A stretch of DNA of 39,353 nucleotides. Origin: Planctomycetota bacterium (GTDB lineage Bacteria > Planctomycetota > JAJSAM01 > JAJVHW01). This document shows, piece after piece, positions 25,540-33,494 of the stretch. Position numbers and translations under genes: made by a program. The stretch covers positions 1-39,353 of the forward strand of contig JAJRPF010000054.1 in assembly GCA_024280885.1 (NCBI GenBank). Direction: 5' to 3'. The notes beneath the pieces were generated by a model. It searched no databases and was not told the origin of the DNA. It was given only the letters and a program-made list of their open reading frames with translations. Numbering within the stretch: position 1 is the stretch's first letter; every line of letters begins with the position of its first letter.

Positions 25540-26268
25540 ATGTTGAACCACAGACTGACTGCCGTCGCCGCGTGCGCCGCCCTTTTCCTGGTTGCCGCCT
25601 GCAGCGAGCCCGAGACCTCCGTCGCCGAGCCGACCGCCCCTGCGCCTGAAACGATCGCGGAGATCGCCGACGCGCCGCAGGCAGAGATCCCCGCGGAGAG
25701 ACTCGCGGAGAGACTCGCGGAGAGACTCGCGGAGAGACTCGCAGTGAAGCCCGCCATCGAGGAAGCCGTAACGTCGGCAACCGCCTCGGCGACGGTCGAA
25801 CTCGCGAAGGCCAACCCCGAGACCGTCGAGCCCGAGACTGTCACGCCCGAGGCCGTAGAGCCCGAGGTTGTCAAGCCTGAGGTTGTCAAGCCTGAGGTCG
25901 TCAAGCCTGAGGTCGTCAAGCCTGAGGTCGTCGATGCTGAGATCGATGCCGAGGCAGGGACCGAGGAGCCCAAGGCCCTCCCCGAGGTGCGCTACTACCA
26001 ACTCAGCAAGGCGTGACCCTTCTGCCAGAAAGTCGAGGTCGCCGTGAGCGAACTCGCAGTTGAGTACGAAGGCAAGATCACCGCAATCACCGTCCCCGTG
26101 ACCACCAAAGAAGGCCAGGCAGCCGTCCAGAAGTACGGTTGGCAGCAGGCTCAACATGGCCTCGTCACGCTCTCGCCGGAGGGCAAGATGGTCGGGACGA
26201 TCCCGGGCCACCGCTACGGCAAGAAAGAGATCCGCGCGAAGGTCGAGGAACTGCTCAAGGCCGACTGA
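25540..26268 (+). CDS. Candidate selenoprotein: lipoprotein with Sec-Pro-Phe-Cys thioredoxin-like domain
   Basis: Read as one 242-residue frame with UGA at 26014-26016 as Sec159. The start is ATG 25540; a lipoprotein signal ends at LFLVAAC. Then comes a Pro/Ala/Glu linker with AERL x4 and eight PExVx repeats, then a conserved-looking domain beginning EVRYYQLSKA-U-PFCQKVEVAVSEL. The stop is replaced exactly where the first Cys of a CXXC should be, giving UPFC. After the UGA the frame stays open for 83 codons and keeps a thioredoxin-like pattern (KITAITVPVTTKEGQ, then GLVTLSPEGKMVGTIPG). A separate gene from GTG 26044 would lack the catalytic residues. Not a stated family; no Sec machinery is in the window. 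A true nonsense mutation remains possible. Confidence 0.72.
25693..25740. repeat. In-frame 12-bp tandem repeat coding AERL
   Basis: Four perfect copies of GCGGAGAGACTC code AERL four times in the linker of the candidate selenoprotein. The DNA copies are identical, suggesting recent expansion by slippage. Confidence 0.95.
25816..25935. repeat. In-frame 15-bp tandem repeat coding PEVVK-like units
   Basis: Eight 15-bp units code PETVE, PETVT, PEAVE, four PEVVK and PEVVD. The last five are nearly identical in DNA. The segment should be extended and charged, a spacer between lipid anchor and redox domain. Confidence 0.95.
26014..26060 (+). promoter_or_regulatory. Candidate bacterial SECIS element following the UGA codon
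   Basis: By eye the mRNA just after the UGA can fold with 26022-26025 pairing 26056-26059, 26027-26028 pairing 26053-26054, and 26033-26035 pairing 26049-26051. The apical part carries AGGUC at 26036-26040, the same pentamer as in the apical loop of E. coli fdhF and at a similar distance from the UGA (GGU starting 24 bases after the U versus 22). The stem is interrupted, and other folds are possible, for example C-G pairs 26034-26041 closing an AGGU loop. Confidence 0.4.
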
Positions 26269-26378
26269 CCTCTTCTTTTCGACCAGCGTGCGAACGAGCG
26301 CGTGGCGCGGCGAGTCGGTCGTCGCGCCCGGGCGCGAAGTTCCCCGCGCGCATCTGCTCCCCCGGTGAGGATGCGCGC

Positions 26379-28157
26379 ATGTCAATTCGCCTCGCGCCCC
26401 GCTCCGATGCAGCATCGAATACTCGCGTCTCGCTCGCGAGCGTTCGCGGTGCGTTCGGGAGCATCATCTGGCCGCGGCGCTGGCTATTGCTCGCCGGCCT
26501 CGCCCTGATCGCGATCAACCGGCTCTGCGCGCTCGTCATGCCGGCCGCGACGCGCTACCTCCTCGACGACGTCGTCCAGGGCGGCGACCGCGACCTCCTC
26601 TGGCTGATCGTCGAAGTCGTCGCCGCGGCGATCCTCATCCAATCGCTCACGTCGTTCGCGCTGACACAACTCCTCAGCGTCGAGGCGCAACGGCTCATCG
26701 CGGAGCTGCGCGCCCGCGTCGAAGAGCACGTCATCCACCTGCCGGTCGCCTACTTCGACAAGACGAAATCGGGCGCGCTCGTTGCACGCGTCATGACCGA
26801 TGTCGAGGGAGTCCGCAACCTCGTCGGCACGGGCCTCGTACGACTCGTGGGCGGCGCGCTGACAGCTGTTGTGGCGCTTGTCTTCATGTTGCGCATCGAC
26901 GCGACGATGACAGCCCTCGCCATCGGTCCCGCGCTGCTCTTCGCGTTCATCGCGATGGCGGCCTTCAAGTACGTACGTCCGATCTTCCGCGAGCGGCGCA
27001 AGATCTACGCCGAGGTGACGGGACGCCTCACGGAGTCGCTCGGCGGAATTCGCGTCGTCAAGGGCTTCGACGCGGAGCAGCGCGAGCACGAGGTCTTCGT
27101 CGATGGCGTGCAGCGACTCTTCGCGAACGTCCGCAAGACGCTCCTCACCACCAGCGCCGTGACGAGCGCCGCAACACTGCTCCTTGGCGTCGTCAGCGCG
27201 ACGATCATGGCCTACGGTGGTACCCAGATCCTCGACGATCAACTGACGGTGGGGGAGTTCGTCTCGTTCACTCTCTTCCTCGCGTTCCTGGTCGCACCGA
27301 TCCTCTCAATGACGGCGATTGGCACGCAAATCACTGAGGCCTTCGCCGGTCTCGATCGCATGGAGGAGCTCTTCAGCGAAGCGCGCGAGGTCGATGATCC
27401 GCTCCGGACGACCGTCCTTTCCGACGTTCGCGGGCGCATCGAGTTCACCGACGTGCGCTTCTCGTATGACGAGGGGCCGGACGTCCTGCACGGCGTGTCG
27501 CTCGTCGGCGAGCCCGGCACCGTCACAGCGCTCGTCGGGTCATCCGGATCGGGAAAGACGACGCTTGCCGGACTCGTTGCGACGTATCTGACACCGGTGT
27601 CGGGTGTCGTCACCGTCGACGGCGTGGACCTCTCGACCGTCCAGCTCAGCAGCTACCGACGGCGTCTCGGCGTTGTGCTCCAGGACGACTTTCTCTTCGA
27701 GGGAACGCTGCGCGACAACGTTCTCTACGGACGCCCGGGAGCGACGGACGAGCAGGTCATCGCAGCCGTCGAGGCCGCCCACGTGCGCGAGTTCTCCGAC
27801 GGCTTCGAGAAGGGCCTCGACACCTTGATCGGCGAGCGGGGCGTGAGGCTTTCCGGCGGCCAGCGGCAGCGCGTCTCGATCGCGCGCGCGCTCCTCGCCG
27901 ACCCGCGTATCCTCATCCTGGACGAGGCCACGTCAAGCCTCGACACCGAGAGCGAGGCGTACGTGCAGGAGAGTCTCGCGCGGCTGATGGAGGGCCGCAC
28001 GACGTTCGTCATCGCCCACCGTCTCTCCACGATCCGCGCCGCCGATCAGATCCTCGTACTCGAGAGCGGCCGCATCGTCGAGCGCGGCACGCATGAGCAG
28101 TTGATCGCCGCCTCGGGCCGGTATCACCAGCTCTACACGTATCAGGCCAGAATCTGA
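26379..28157 (+). CDS. ABC transporter, fused membrane and ATPase domains (MsbA-like exporter)
   Basis: This 592-residue half-transporter is of the type I exporter family, presumed to act as a homodimer. The N-terminal half has six membrane helices (for example WLLLAGLALIAINRLCALV and TALAIGPALLFAFIAMAA) with the coupling-helix region YFDKTKSGALVARVMTDVE. The ATPase half has an A-loop-like FSYDEGPDVLHGVSL, Walker A GSSGSGKTTLAG (near 386), Q-loop VLQDDFLFEGT, signature LSGGQRQRVSIARALL (near 490), Walker B ILILDEATSSLD (near 511), and H-loop IAHRLST. All catalytic residues are intact. Substrate unknown; lipid or drug export is usual. I chose ATG 26379 because the upstream frame extension is Arg-rich. 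Confidence 0.95.
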   Translation: MSIRLAPRSDAASNTRVSLASVRGAFGSIIWPRRWLLLAGLALIAINRLCALVMPAATRYLLDDVVQGGDRDLLWLIVEVVAAAILIQSLTSFALTQLLSVEAQRLIAELRARVEEHVIHLPVAYFDKTKSGALVARVMTDVEGVRNLVGTGLVRLVGGALTAVVALVFMLRIDATMTALAIGPALLFAFIAMAAFKYVRPIFRERRKIYAEVTGRLTESLGGIRVVKGFDAEQREHEVFVDGVQRLFANVRKTLLTTSAVTSAATLLLGVVSATIMAYGGTQILDDQLTVGEFVSFTLFLAFLVAPILSMTAIGTQITEAFAGLDRMEELFSEAREVDDPLRTTVLSDVRGRIEFTDVRFSYDEGPDVLHGVSLVGEPGTVTALVGSSGSGKTTLAGLVATYLTPVSGVVTVDGVDLSTVQLSSYRRRLGVVLQDDFLFEGTLRDNVLYGRPGATDEQVIAAVEAAHVREFSDGFEKGLDTLIGERGVRLSGGQRQRVSIARALLADPRILILDEATSSLDTESEAYVQESLARLMEGRTTFVIAHRLSTIRAADQILVLESGRIVERGTHEQLIAASGRYHQLYTYQARI

Positions 28158-28202
28158 TCAGGTCAGGCCCGCATCGGGGCTCAGCGCCCGGCTCCCGGTC
28201 CG

Positions 28203-29039
28203 TCAACGGCCGCGTAGCGCGTCCTCCGTGTAACGGTCCAGCGTCGGGCCCTCGACGTCGCGGATGTGTGCGATCAGCTCGGGGTCGAGGTTCTCCTTCC
28301 ACTTGAAGTTGCTGCAGGGCTGCGATGTCGGCAGCGTCGCCTCGAATTCCGCGGGCCACGCGAGGTCGCAGAAATCGGCGACGCCACGGAGAACGCCGCG
28401 CGGGTCCTCGCAGAGTTCGGAATAGACGACGCGGTGGAAGCGCTCCGGTCGCTCGCTCTCCCAGCCCTCGATCATCTCGTGGACGATCCGGAAGATCCGC
28501 GCCGCGCTGTGCTCGGAGGGCAAGTCACGCATCTCCTGGTGACCCGGGACGCGAACGCCCCAGAAGTCCTTGTGATGCGTCTCGTGGCGGATGCGCTTCT
28601 TCACAGTCGAGGCGACCACGCCGCGCCAGTCGCGCACAGCGACCAGAAAGAGCGCATCCGGGAACACAGCGTCGATCCACGGGACGCGCACCGACTGTGG
28701 CGGACACTTCGCGGCGAAGCGTGGCTTGCCGGTCGCGTTGAGAACTCCTGCGATGATCCGTTGGTACCACTCTCGGCATTCCGGCGGCGCGTCGTCCTCG
28801 GTCATCACGTCCACGCGCCGCGTCTTGTAGCGATTCCAGAACTGGTTCGCCTCCTTCGGCGTGCCGGTGACGAGCCCCAGTTTCTGCAGCAGATGCGCCG
28901 TCCGCGGCCACTCCGGCAGTCGCTTGAAACCGTGATGCATGAACCCGACATCGGGATGCGTGCAGAACGTCTTGTAGAGCACCGATGTCCCGCTGCGGGG
29001 CGGTCCCAGAATGAAGATCGGGCGATCGATCGCAGGCAT
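28203..29039 (-). CDS. Sulfotransferase family protein
   Basis: This PAPS-type sulfotransferase has 278 residues. The 5'-phosphosulfate loop is FILGPPRSGTSVLYKTF at the N-terminus; the 3'-phosphate motif is LFLVAVRDWRGVVASTVKKR near residue 135, with its conserved Arg and Ser. The C-terminal third (VVYSELCEDPRGVLRGVADFCDL) is the usual segment before the last helices. It likely sulfates a glycan or other surface substrate; planctomycetes carry many such genes. It converges with the ABC exporter gene, 45 bp apart, and is unlike the shorter sulfotransferase at 23824. Confidence 0.92.
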   Translation of the reverse strand: MPAIDRPIFILGPPRSGTSVLYKTFCTHPDVGFMHHGFKRLPEWPRTAHLLQKLGLVTGTPKEANQFWNRYKTRRVDVMTEDDAPPECREWYQRIIAGVLNATGKPRFAAKCPPQSVRVPWIDAVFPDALFLVAVRDWRGVVASTVKKRIRHETHHKDFWGVRVPGHQEMRDLPSEHSAARIFRIVHEMIEGWESERPERFHRVVYSELCEDPRGVLRGVADFCDLAWPAEFEATLPTSQPCSNFKWKENLDPELIAHIRDVEGPTLDRYTEDALRGR

Positions 29040-29080
29040 CGTCGCACTGTACCGCGGGTCGCGCTCGCGGCGCCCCACTC

Positions 29081-29557
29081 TCAGAGCCAGCGGCGGACCG
29101 TCTGCTTGAACGCCACGTAGGACGCGCCGAACTTGGCCTCGAGATAGGCCTCTTCCGGGCGGATCGCGACTGCGTACACGACGCCGAGCGCTGCCGGAAC
29201 CAGCACGAGGAGCCAGCCGTTCGCGAGGCCGAATGCGAGCCCTGCCTGCAGCAGTCCCATCCCGACATACATGGGATTGCGCGACCAGCGATAGGCGCCC
29301 GTCGCCACGAACTCGTGTGTCGTCTTCCACGGCTTCGGGTCCTGCCCGGTCCGCCGAAACGCACCGAGCGCCGCCACGACGAGTGCCACTCCCGCCCCGC
29401 CGAAGAGCGTCGCCGCCACGATCCGCGCGGGCAGCGGGAGCGCCAGGTCGAAGCGATAGACGAATGCCTGGAGCGCGATGCCGACCGCGAGCGAAGCCGC
29501 ATAGACCAGCGGCGGGGGGATGCGTACGTCGGCGGCGTCGGCGTCTCGTTGAACCAC
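29081..29557 (-). CDS. Isoprenylcysteine carboxyl methyltransferase (ICMT/PEMT-like) membrane protein
   Basis: This is a small integral-membrane methyltransferase-like protein of about 158 residues. The C-terminal SAM-binding signature of the family is present: FVATGAYRWSRNPMYVGMGLLQAG, then RPEEAYLEAKFGASYVAFKQTVRRWL, with the Arg-Asn-Pro-x-Tyr and Glu-Glu motifs. There are about four hydrophobic helices before and between these. I chose GTG 29557 because an upstream ATG at 29614 would place the 29-bp inverted repeat arm inside the coding sequence. The ribosome binding site is weak either way. The methyl acceptor is unknown; bacterial members are rarely characterised. Confidence 0.8.
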   Translation of the reverse strand: MVQRDADAADVRIPPPLVYAASLAVGIALQAFVYRFDLALPLPARIVAATLFGGAGVALVVAALGAFRRTGQDPKPWKTTHEFVATGAYRWSRNPMYVGMGLLQAGLAFGLANGWLLVLVPAALGVVYAVAIRPEEAYLEAKFGASYVAFKQTVRRWL

Positions 29558-29575
29558 GGGCGCAGTTTGCCATGC

Positions 29576-29674
29576 GATACGGAGCCAGGACAACTTCGGC
29601 AGAGTCCGGAGCATGGGTAACGCAGTCGCGATGGCTCTCTCCGATCTCTGCCGAAGTTGTCCTGGCTCCGTATC
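29576..29674. repeat. Perfect 29-bp inverted repeat, 41-bp spacer
   Basis: The left arm 29576-29604 is the exact reverse complement of 29646-29674. Core of the left arm: GATACGGAGCCAGGACAACT. Two more copies of GATACGG-like sequence follow on the minus strand to the right of the right arm (29675-29696). It resembles a REP/MITE-type palindromic element; no transposase gene is near it. As RNA it would be a very strong hairpin just upstream of the methyltransferase start. Confidence 0.9.
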
Positions 29675-30014
29675 TCCGCCGTATCGCCGTATCGCTGCAC
29701 AGATCCCGTACCCTGGCCTTCCGACCGGTCGCGTGCCGGAGGGGAGGGGCGTCCGATGAGATTGGCGCCCTCGCGAATCGCATCCGTATCCTCTGCATGC
29801 CCCTCGAGACGCCGATCGCGTCGCGCGTTGCACGGGGCATGGGATCTGCGGCGTTCCGGAGACGAGGCGGCGGCAGCCGTTGTTCTCGCGACGTGTCGAG
29901 ATTTCGGCTCGCTGTTGCCCTAACTTGATTGACCTCTCTCTCGGATGAGTCATCCGCGCTGCGTGGCTGACAACGCCGTTGCCCAATGGCCGACAGTGAA
30001 CGCCGGAGACACCC
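29675..30014. other. 340-bp stretch without a recognisable gene
   Basis: I see no coding region I can support here on either strand. Short open frames are Arg/Ser-rich shadows. The right end has GGAG eight bases before the ATG at 30015, the ribosome binding site of the nuclease-helicase gene. Confidence 0.6.
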
Positions 30015-31091
30015 ATGCGCCAGATCGGGAACCGGATCGTGTACTCCCCGTCGGATCTCGTCCGCTTCGCCGGGTCGGCGTTCGCGTCGTGGATGGATCG
30101 CCATGCACTCGCGCACCCCGGCGACGTCGAGGCCGATCCGGAAGACGAGACGCTCGCTATCCTGGCGAAGCGCGGCGTCCTGCACGAGGCCGACGTTCTG
30201 GCCGCGCTGCGTGACGACGGGCGCGACGTTGCCGAGATCTCGACACGCGGCGATCGCTTCGCTGCGACGACGGCGGCGATCGCTGCACGCCGCGACGTGA
30301 TCTACCAGGGGGCGCTCACCGACGGCGTGTTCACCGGTTACGCGGACTTTCTGGTGCTCGATCGAGAGACGGATCAATACGAGATCTGGGATTCGAAGTT
30401 GGCGCGCTCGACCAAGCCGTCGCACGTCCTGCAACTCTGCTGCTACGCGGATCTCCTCGAAGCGATGTCGGGCGAGCGCGTTGAGTTACTTGTGACCGCG
30501 CTGGGGACCGGCGAGCACGAGCGCCTTCGTCTCTCCGACTTCCGGTGGTATGCGCGCAATGTCCGCTCCGCCTTCCTCGCACTCATGGCGGAATTCGATG
30601 CGGGCGCTCCCGCACCGGAGCCGCGCCCTGGCGACGATCACGGCGACTGGACGACCCACGCTGACGCATGGTTCGAGGGGCGCGATCATCTCTGCCGTGT
30701 CGCGGGCATTCGCACCAGCCAGATCGAGCGCCTCGAAGCGGCGGGGATCACGACGTTGACCGCGCTCGCCGAGAGCGATGTGGAGACGGTTCGCGGTCTC
30801 AGTCGTGATATCGCGTGGCGGCTGCACTCCCAGGCGGCGTTGCAGGCCGCATCAAGGGACCTCAAGCGTCCGAAGTACACGGTTCTGGAGCCGGCGCCGG
30901 ACCGGCCGCGATCCGGACTCGCGTTGCTTCCGCCCGCGTCGCCGATGGATGTCTTCCTTGACCTCGAAGGCTTCCCGCTCGCAGACGATGGACTCGAATA
31001 TCTCATCGGTCTCGTCGCTGCCGAGTCGGGGAAGCCTGTCTTCCACGATTGGTGGGCGCATGACGACGCGCAGGAGCGAGCGGCGTTCTAG
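30015..31091 (+). CDS. TM0106-type RecB-like nuclease, N-terminal part, ends at in-frame amber
   Basis: This is the first 358 residues of a large nuclease-helicase. A RecB/Cas4-like nuclease domain lies at residues 60-170: GYADFLVLDRE, YEIWDSKLA, and the QxxxY-type motif LQLCCYADLL near 139. A helix-hairpin-helix segment follows (QIERLEAAGITTLTALAESDV). The last part, DVFLDLEGFPLADDGLEYLIG, opens an RNase H-like domain that is cut at QERAAF by a TAG at 31089-31091. The same frame continues without a break in homology, ATIDFLMERRR, so the TAG interrupts one gene of 1127 codons plus stop (30015-33398). A single base change from GAG, CAG or AAG would explain it. ATG 30015 has GGAG upstream. Confidence 0.85.
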   Translation: MRQIGNRIVYSPSDLVRFAGSAFASWMDRHALAHPGDVEADPEDETLAILAKRGVLHEADVLAALRDDGRDVAEISTRGDRFAATTAAIAARRDVIYQGALTDGVFTGYADFLVLDRETDQYEIWDSKLARSTKPSHVLQLCCYADLLEAMSGERVELLVTALGTGEHERLRLSDFRWYARNVRSAFLALMAEFDAGAPAPEPRPGDDHGDWTTHADAWFEGRDHLCRVAGIRTSQIERLEAAGITTLTALAESDVETVRGLSRDIAWRLHSQAALQAASRDLKRPKYTVLEPAPDRPRSGLALLPPASPMDVFLDLEGFPLADDGLEYLIGLVAAESGKPVFHDWWAHDDAQERAAF

Positions 31092-31109
31092 GCGACGATC
31101 GATTTCCTG

Positions 31110-33398
31110 ATGGAGCGCCGTCGGGCCGACTCGGCGATGCGCATCTACCATTACGCGCCCTACGAGGTGACAGCGTTCCGCCGCCTCGCCGGGAAGTACG
31201 GCACGCGCGAAGATGAACTCGACGCTCTGCTCCGCGCGGAGGTATTCGTCGATCTCTATGCGGTCGTACGGCAGGGACTGCTCGTCGGGGCGCCGTCGTA
31301 CTCGCTCAAGTACGTCGAGCATCTCTACCGCGGCGCGCGCGAAGGCGACGTCGTGAACGCCGCCGCGTCGATCATCGAGTACGAGCGCTGGCTTGAGAGC
31401 GACGAGCCCCAGGAGCACACCGGCTCACCGATCCTGACTGGCATTCGCGACTACAACATCGATGACTGCGTCTCGACGTGGGAACTCGCGCTCTGGCTCC
31501 GCGCGCGGCAGACCGAACGCGGCATCGCGTTCGAGCCGAAGGGAAGCACCGACGACGATCCCGAGCGCCCGGTCGGCGATGACGCGCAGCGCCGTCTGGA
31601 TCTCTCGCGCTCGATGATCGAGGGCGCAGCGGAGATCGTCGATGAGCACGAGCGCGCAACCCAGGAATTGCTCGCGTACCTGCTCGAGTTTCACCGTCGC
31701 GAACAGAAGCCGCAGTGGTGGGCGCTCTTCGACCGCGCGGAGCGCTCGCACGAGGAACTCGTGGAGGACTCCGAGTGTCTTGGCGACCTGCGGCGAGTTG
31801 GGGGTGTGGTCGCGATCAAGCGCTCCTTCGGTGTCTCGTATCGCTTCGATGCCGATCAGGACACGAAGGTTGATCGCGGCGACGGCGTCCGCTTGATCCC
31901 CGCGATCGACGTCGCGGCAACCGTCCATGAGATCGACGCGGACCGCGGAACGCTCCAACTCAAATTCGGTCCAAAGGCATGGGGAGAGCTCGGCGATCAG
32001 GCGCCGGAGCGCATCTCGCTCGTGCGCTTCAGTATGGTGCAGGTCGGCGTTCTCCAGACCGCGATCGAAGCGGTCTCCGTTCAGTGGAACGCGGCCCACG
32101 CGCTTCCCAGCGCGCTGCGTGCGTTCCTGCAACGCCGCCCGACAGTTGCGGGGCACGACGGCGGACCTCTCCTCACAGACGACGAGGACGTCGTTGCGGG
32201 CACGACGCGCGTCGTTGCGGCGCTCTCCGACTCGTGTCTCGTCATCCAGGGACCACCGGGCGCGGGCAAGACCTACACCGCCGCGCGTGTGATCGTTGCG
32301 CTCCTCGCCGCGGGCAAGAGCGTGGGCGTCACATCGAACTCGCATCGCGCCATCGAGAACCTTCTCGCGGCCTGCGACAAGGAGTACCGCGCGGCGGGTG
32401 ACGGGGACGCGCTCGCGTTCATCAAGGTCGGTTCGCCATCGCCGTATCTGGACGAGTGCACTGGCTGCGCTTTCTCCCCGTCCGGGGCCGCACGCGGAGC
32501 CTTCAAGGGAGGCCTGATCGGCGGCACCGCGTGGCTCTTTGCACGCTCCGATTGGATCGACGGACTCGACTACGTCTTCATCGACGAGGCGGGACAGGTC
32601 TCGCTCGCGAACGTCGTCGCCGTCTCGCGCTCCACGCGCAATCTCGTCCTGATGGGCGATCAGATGCAGCTTGCGCAGCCCATCCAGGGCACACATCCCG
32701 GCGAGAGCGGACTCTCGGCGCTCGACTACTACCTGGGCGATCACGTCACGATTCCGGCCGACGTCGGCATCTTCCTGGCCCGGACGTGGCGCATGCACCC
32801 GGACCTCTGCACGCTCGTCTCCGACGCGATCTACGAGGGCAGGCTTCTCCCCGCACCGCCGACACGCGAGCGTGTCGTCCGCGTGCCCGCTGACGCGCAA
32901 CTCGTGAGCAAGGAAGCCGGACTCCTCTTCGTCCCCGTCGAACACGAGGGCAACGTGCAGGCGAGTCGCGAGGAAGTCGCCACGATCGAGAGCGTCGTCG
33001 CAGAACTCATCGGCCGCGAGATCACCGCTGCGAACGGCGGCCCATCGCGCGAGCTGACGCTGGCCGACATCCTCTTCGTGGCCCCCTACAACATGCAGGT
33101 TCGCCGCCTGCGAGCCGCGCTCCCCGAAGAAGCCCGCGTCGGCTCCGTCGACAAGTTCCAGGGCCAAGAAGCCGCTGTGGTCATCCTCTCGATGTGCGCA
33201 AGCCCCGGCGAGTTCGGCTCCCGCGGCTCCGCCTTCCTCCTCGATCGCAACCGCCTGAACGTTGCCATCTCCCGCGCCCAATCGCTCGCCATGGTCGTCG
33301 GCGATCCACGCATCGCCCTCGCCCCGGCCACGTCAGTCCCCGGCGTGCGCCGCCTCAACCTCTTCTGCCGTCTCGTCGCCGAGGGCGCCGTGGATTGA
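31110..33398 (+). CDS. TM0106-type nuclease-helicase, C-terminal part after in-frame amber
   Basis: This continues the upstream frame. The first 130 or so residues complete the RNase H-like domain (IYHYAPYEVTAFRRL, FVDLYAVVRQGLLVG, SYSLKYVEHLYRG, IRDYNIDDCVSTWELALWL). An SF1 helicase follows: Walker A QGPPGAGKTYTAARV (near 380 of this part), YVFIDEAGQVSLANVV, LMGDQMQLAQPIQG, RTWRMHPDLCTLVS, VDKFQGQEAAVVILSM and RNRLNVAISRAQSLAMVVGD. The ATG at 31110 has no ribosome binding site and is probably an internal methionine. All helicase motifs are intact, so the gene was recently functional or is read through. An independent short start here is the less likely reading. Confidence 0.85.
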   Translation: MERRRADSAMRIYHYAPYEVTAFRRLAGKYGTREDELDALLRAEVFVDLYAVVRQGLLVGAPSYSLKYVEHLYRGAREGDVVNAAASIIEYERWLESDEPQEHTGSPILTGIRDYNIDDCVSTWELALWLRARQTERGIAFEPKGSTDDDPERPVGDDAQRRLDLSRSMIEGAAEIVDEHERATQELLAYLLEFHRREQKPQWWALFDRAERSHEELVEDSECLGDLRRVGGVVAIKRSFGVSYRFDADQDTKVDRGDGVRLIPAIDVAATVHEIDADRGTLQLKFGPKAWGELGDQAPERISLVRFSMVQVGVLQTAIEAVSVQWNAAHALPSALRAFLQRRPTVAGHDGGPLLTDDEDVVAGTTRVVAALSDSCLVIQGPPGAGKTYTAARVIVALLAAGKSVGVTSNSHRAIENLLAACDKEYRAAGDGDALAFIKVGSPSPYLDECTGCAFSPSGAARGAFKGGLIGGTAWLFARSDWIDGLDYVFIDEAGQVSLANVVAVSRSTRNLVLMGDQMQLAQPIQGTHPGESGLSALDYYLGDHVTIPADVGIFLARTWRMHPDLCTLVSDAIYEGRLLPAPPTRERVVRVPADAQLVSKEAGLLFVPVEHEGNVQASREEVATIESVVAELIGREITAANGGPSRELTLADILFVAPYNMQVRRLRAALPEEARVGSVDKFQGQEAAVVILSMCASPGEFGSRGSAFLLDRNRLNVAISRAQSLAMVVGDPRIALAPATSVPGVRRLNLFCRLVAEGAVD

Positions 33399-33494
33399 CC
33401 GCTTCGGAGAGCGAGAGTCGTCGACACGACGTCGTTCCGCCATGTACTCGCCGAACGAAAAGGTGTCACGTCTCGCGCGGTGCGGACGATCGAG

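Noticed and set aside
25693..25935. CRISPR array or regulatory repeat
   Set aside because: Units are contiguous multiples of three without spacers and are translated.
26044..26268. Separate small gene from GTG 26044
   Set aside because: It would begin after the UPFC motif, lacks a ribosome binding site, and the upstream frame leads directly into it.
29558..29614. Upstream ATG start for the methyltransferase
   Set aside because: It would translate one arm of the perfect inverted repeat; the family-like region starts after GTG 29557.
31425..33281. 618-residue minus-strand ORF opposite the helicase half
   Set aside because: Antisense shadow of a clear SF1 helicase.
30015..33398. Pyrrolysine at the in-frame TAG
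   Set aside because: The family has no known Pyl, the expected residue is Glu or Gln, and no pyl genes are visible; a nonsense change is simpler.
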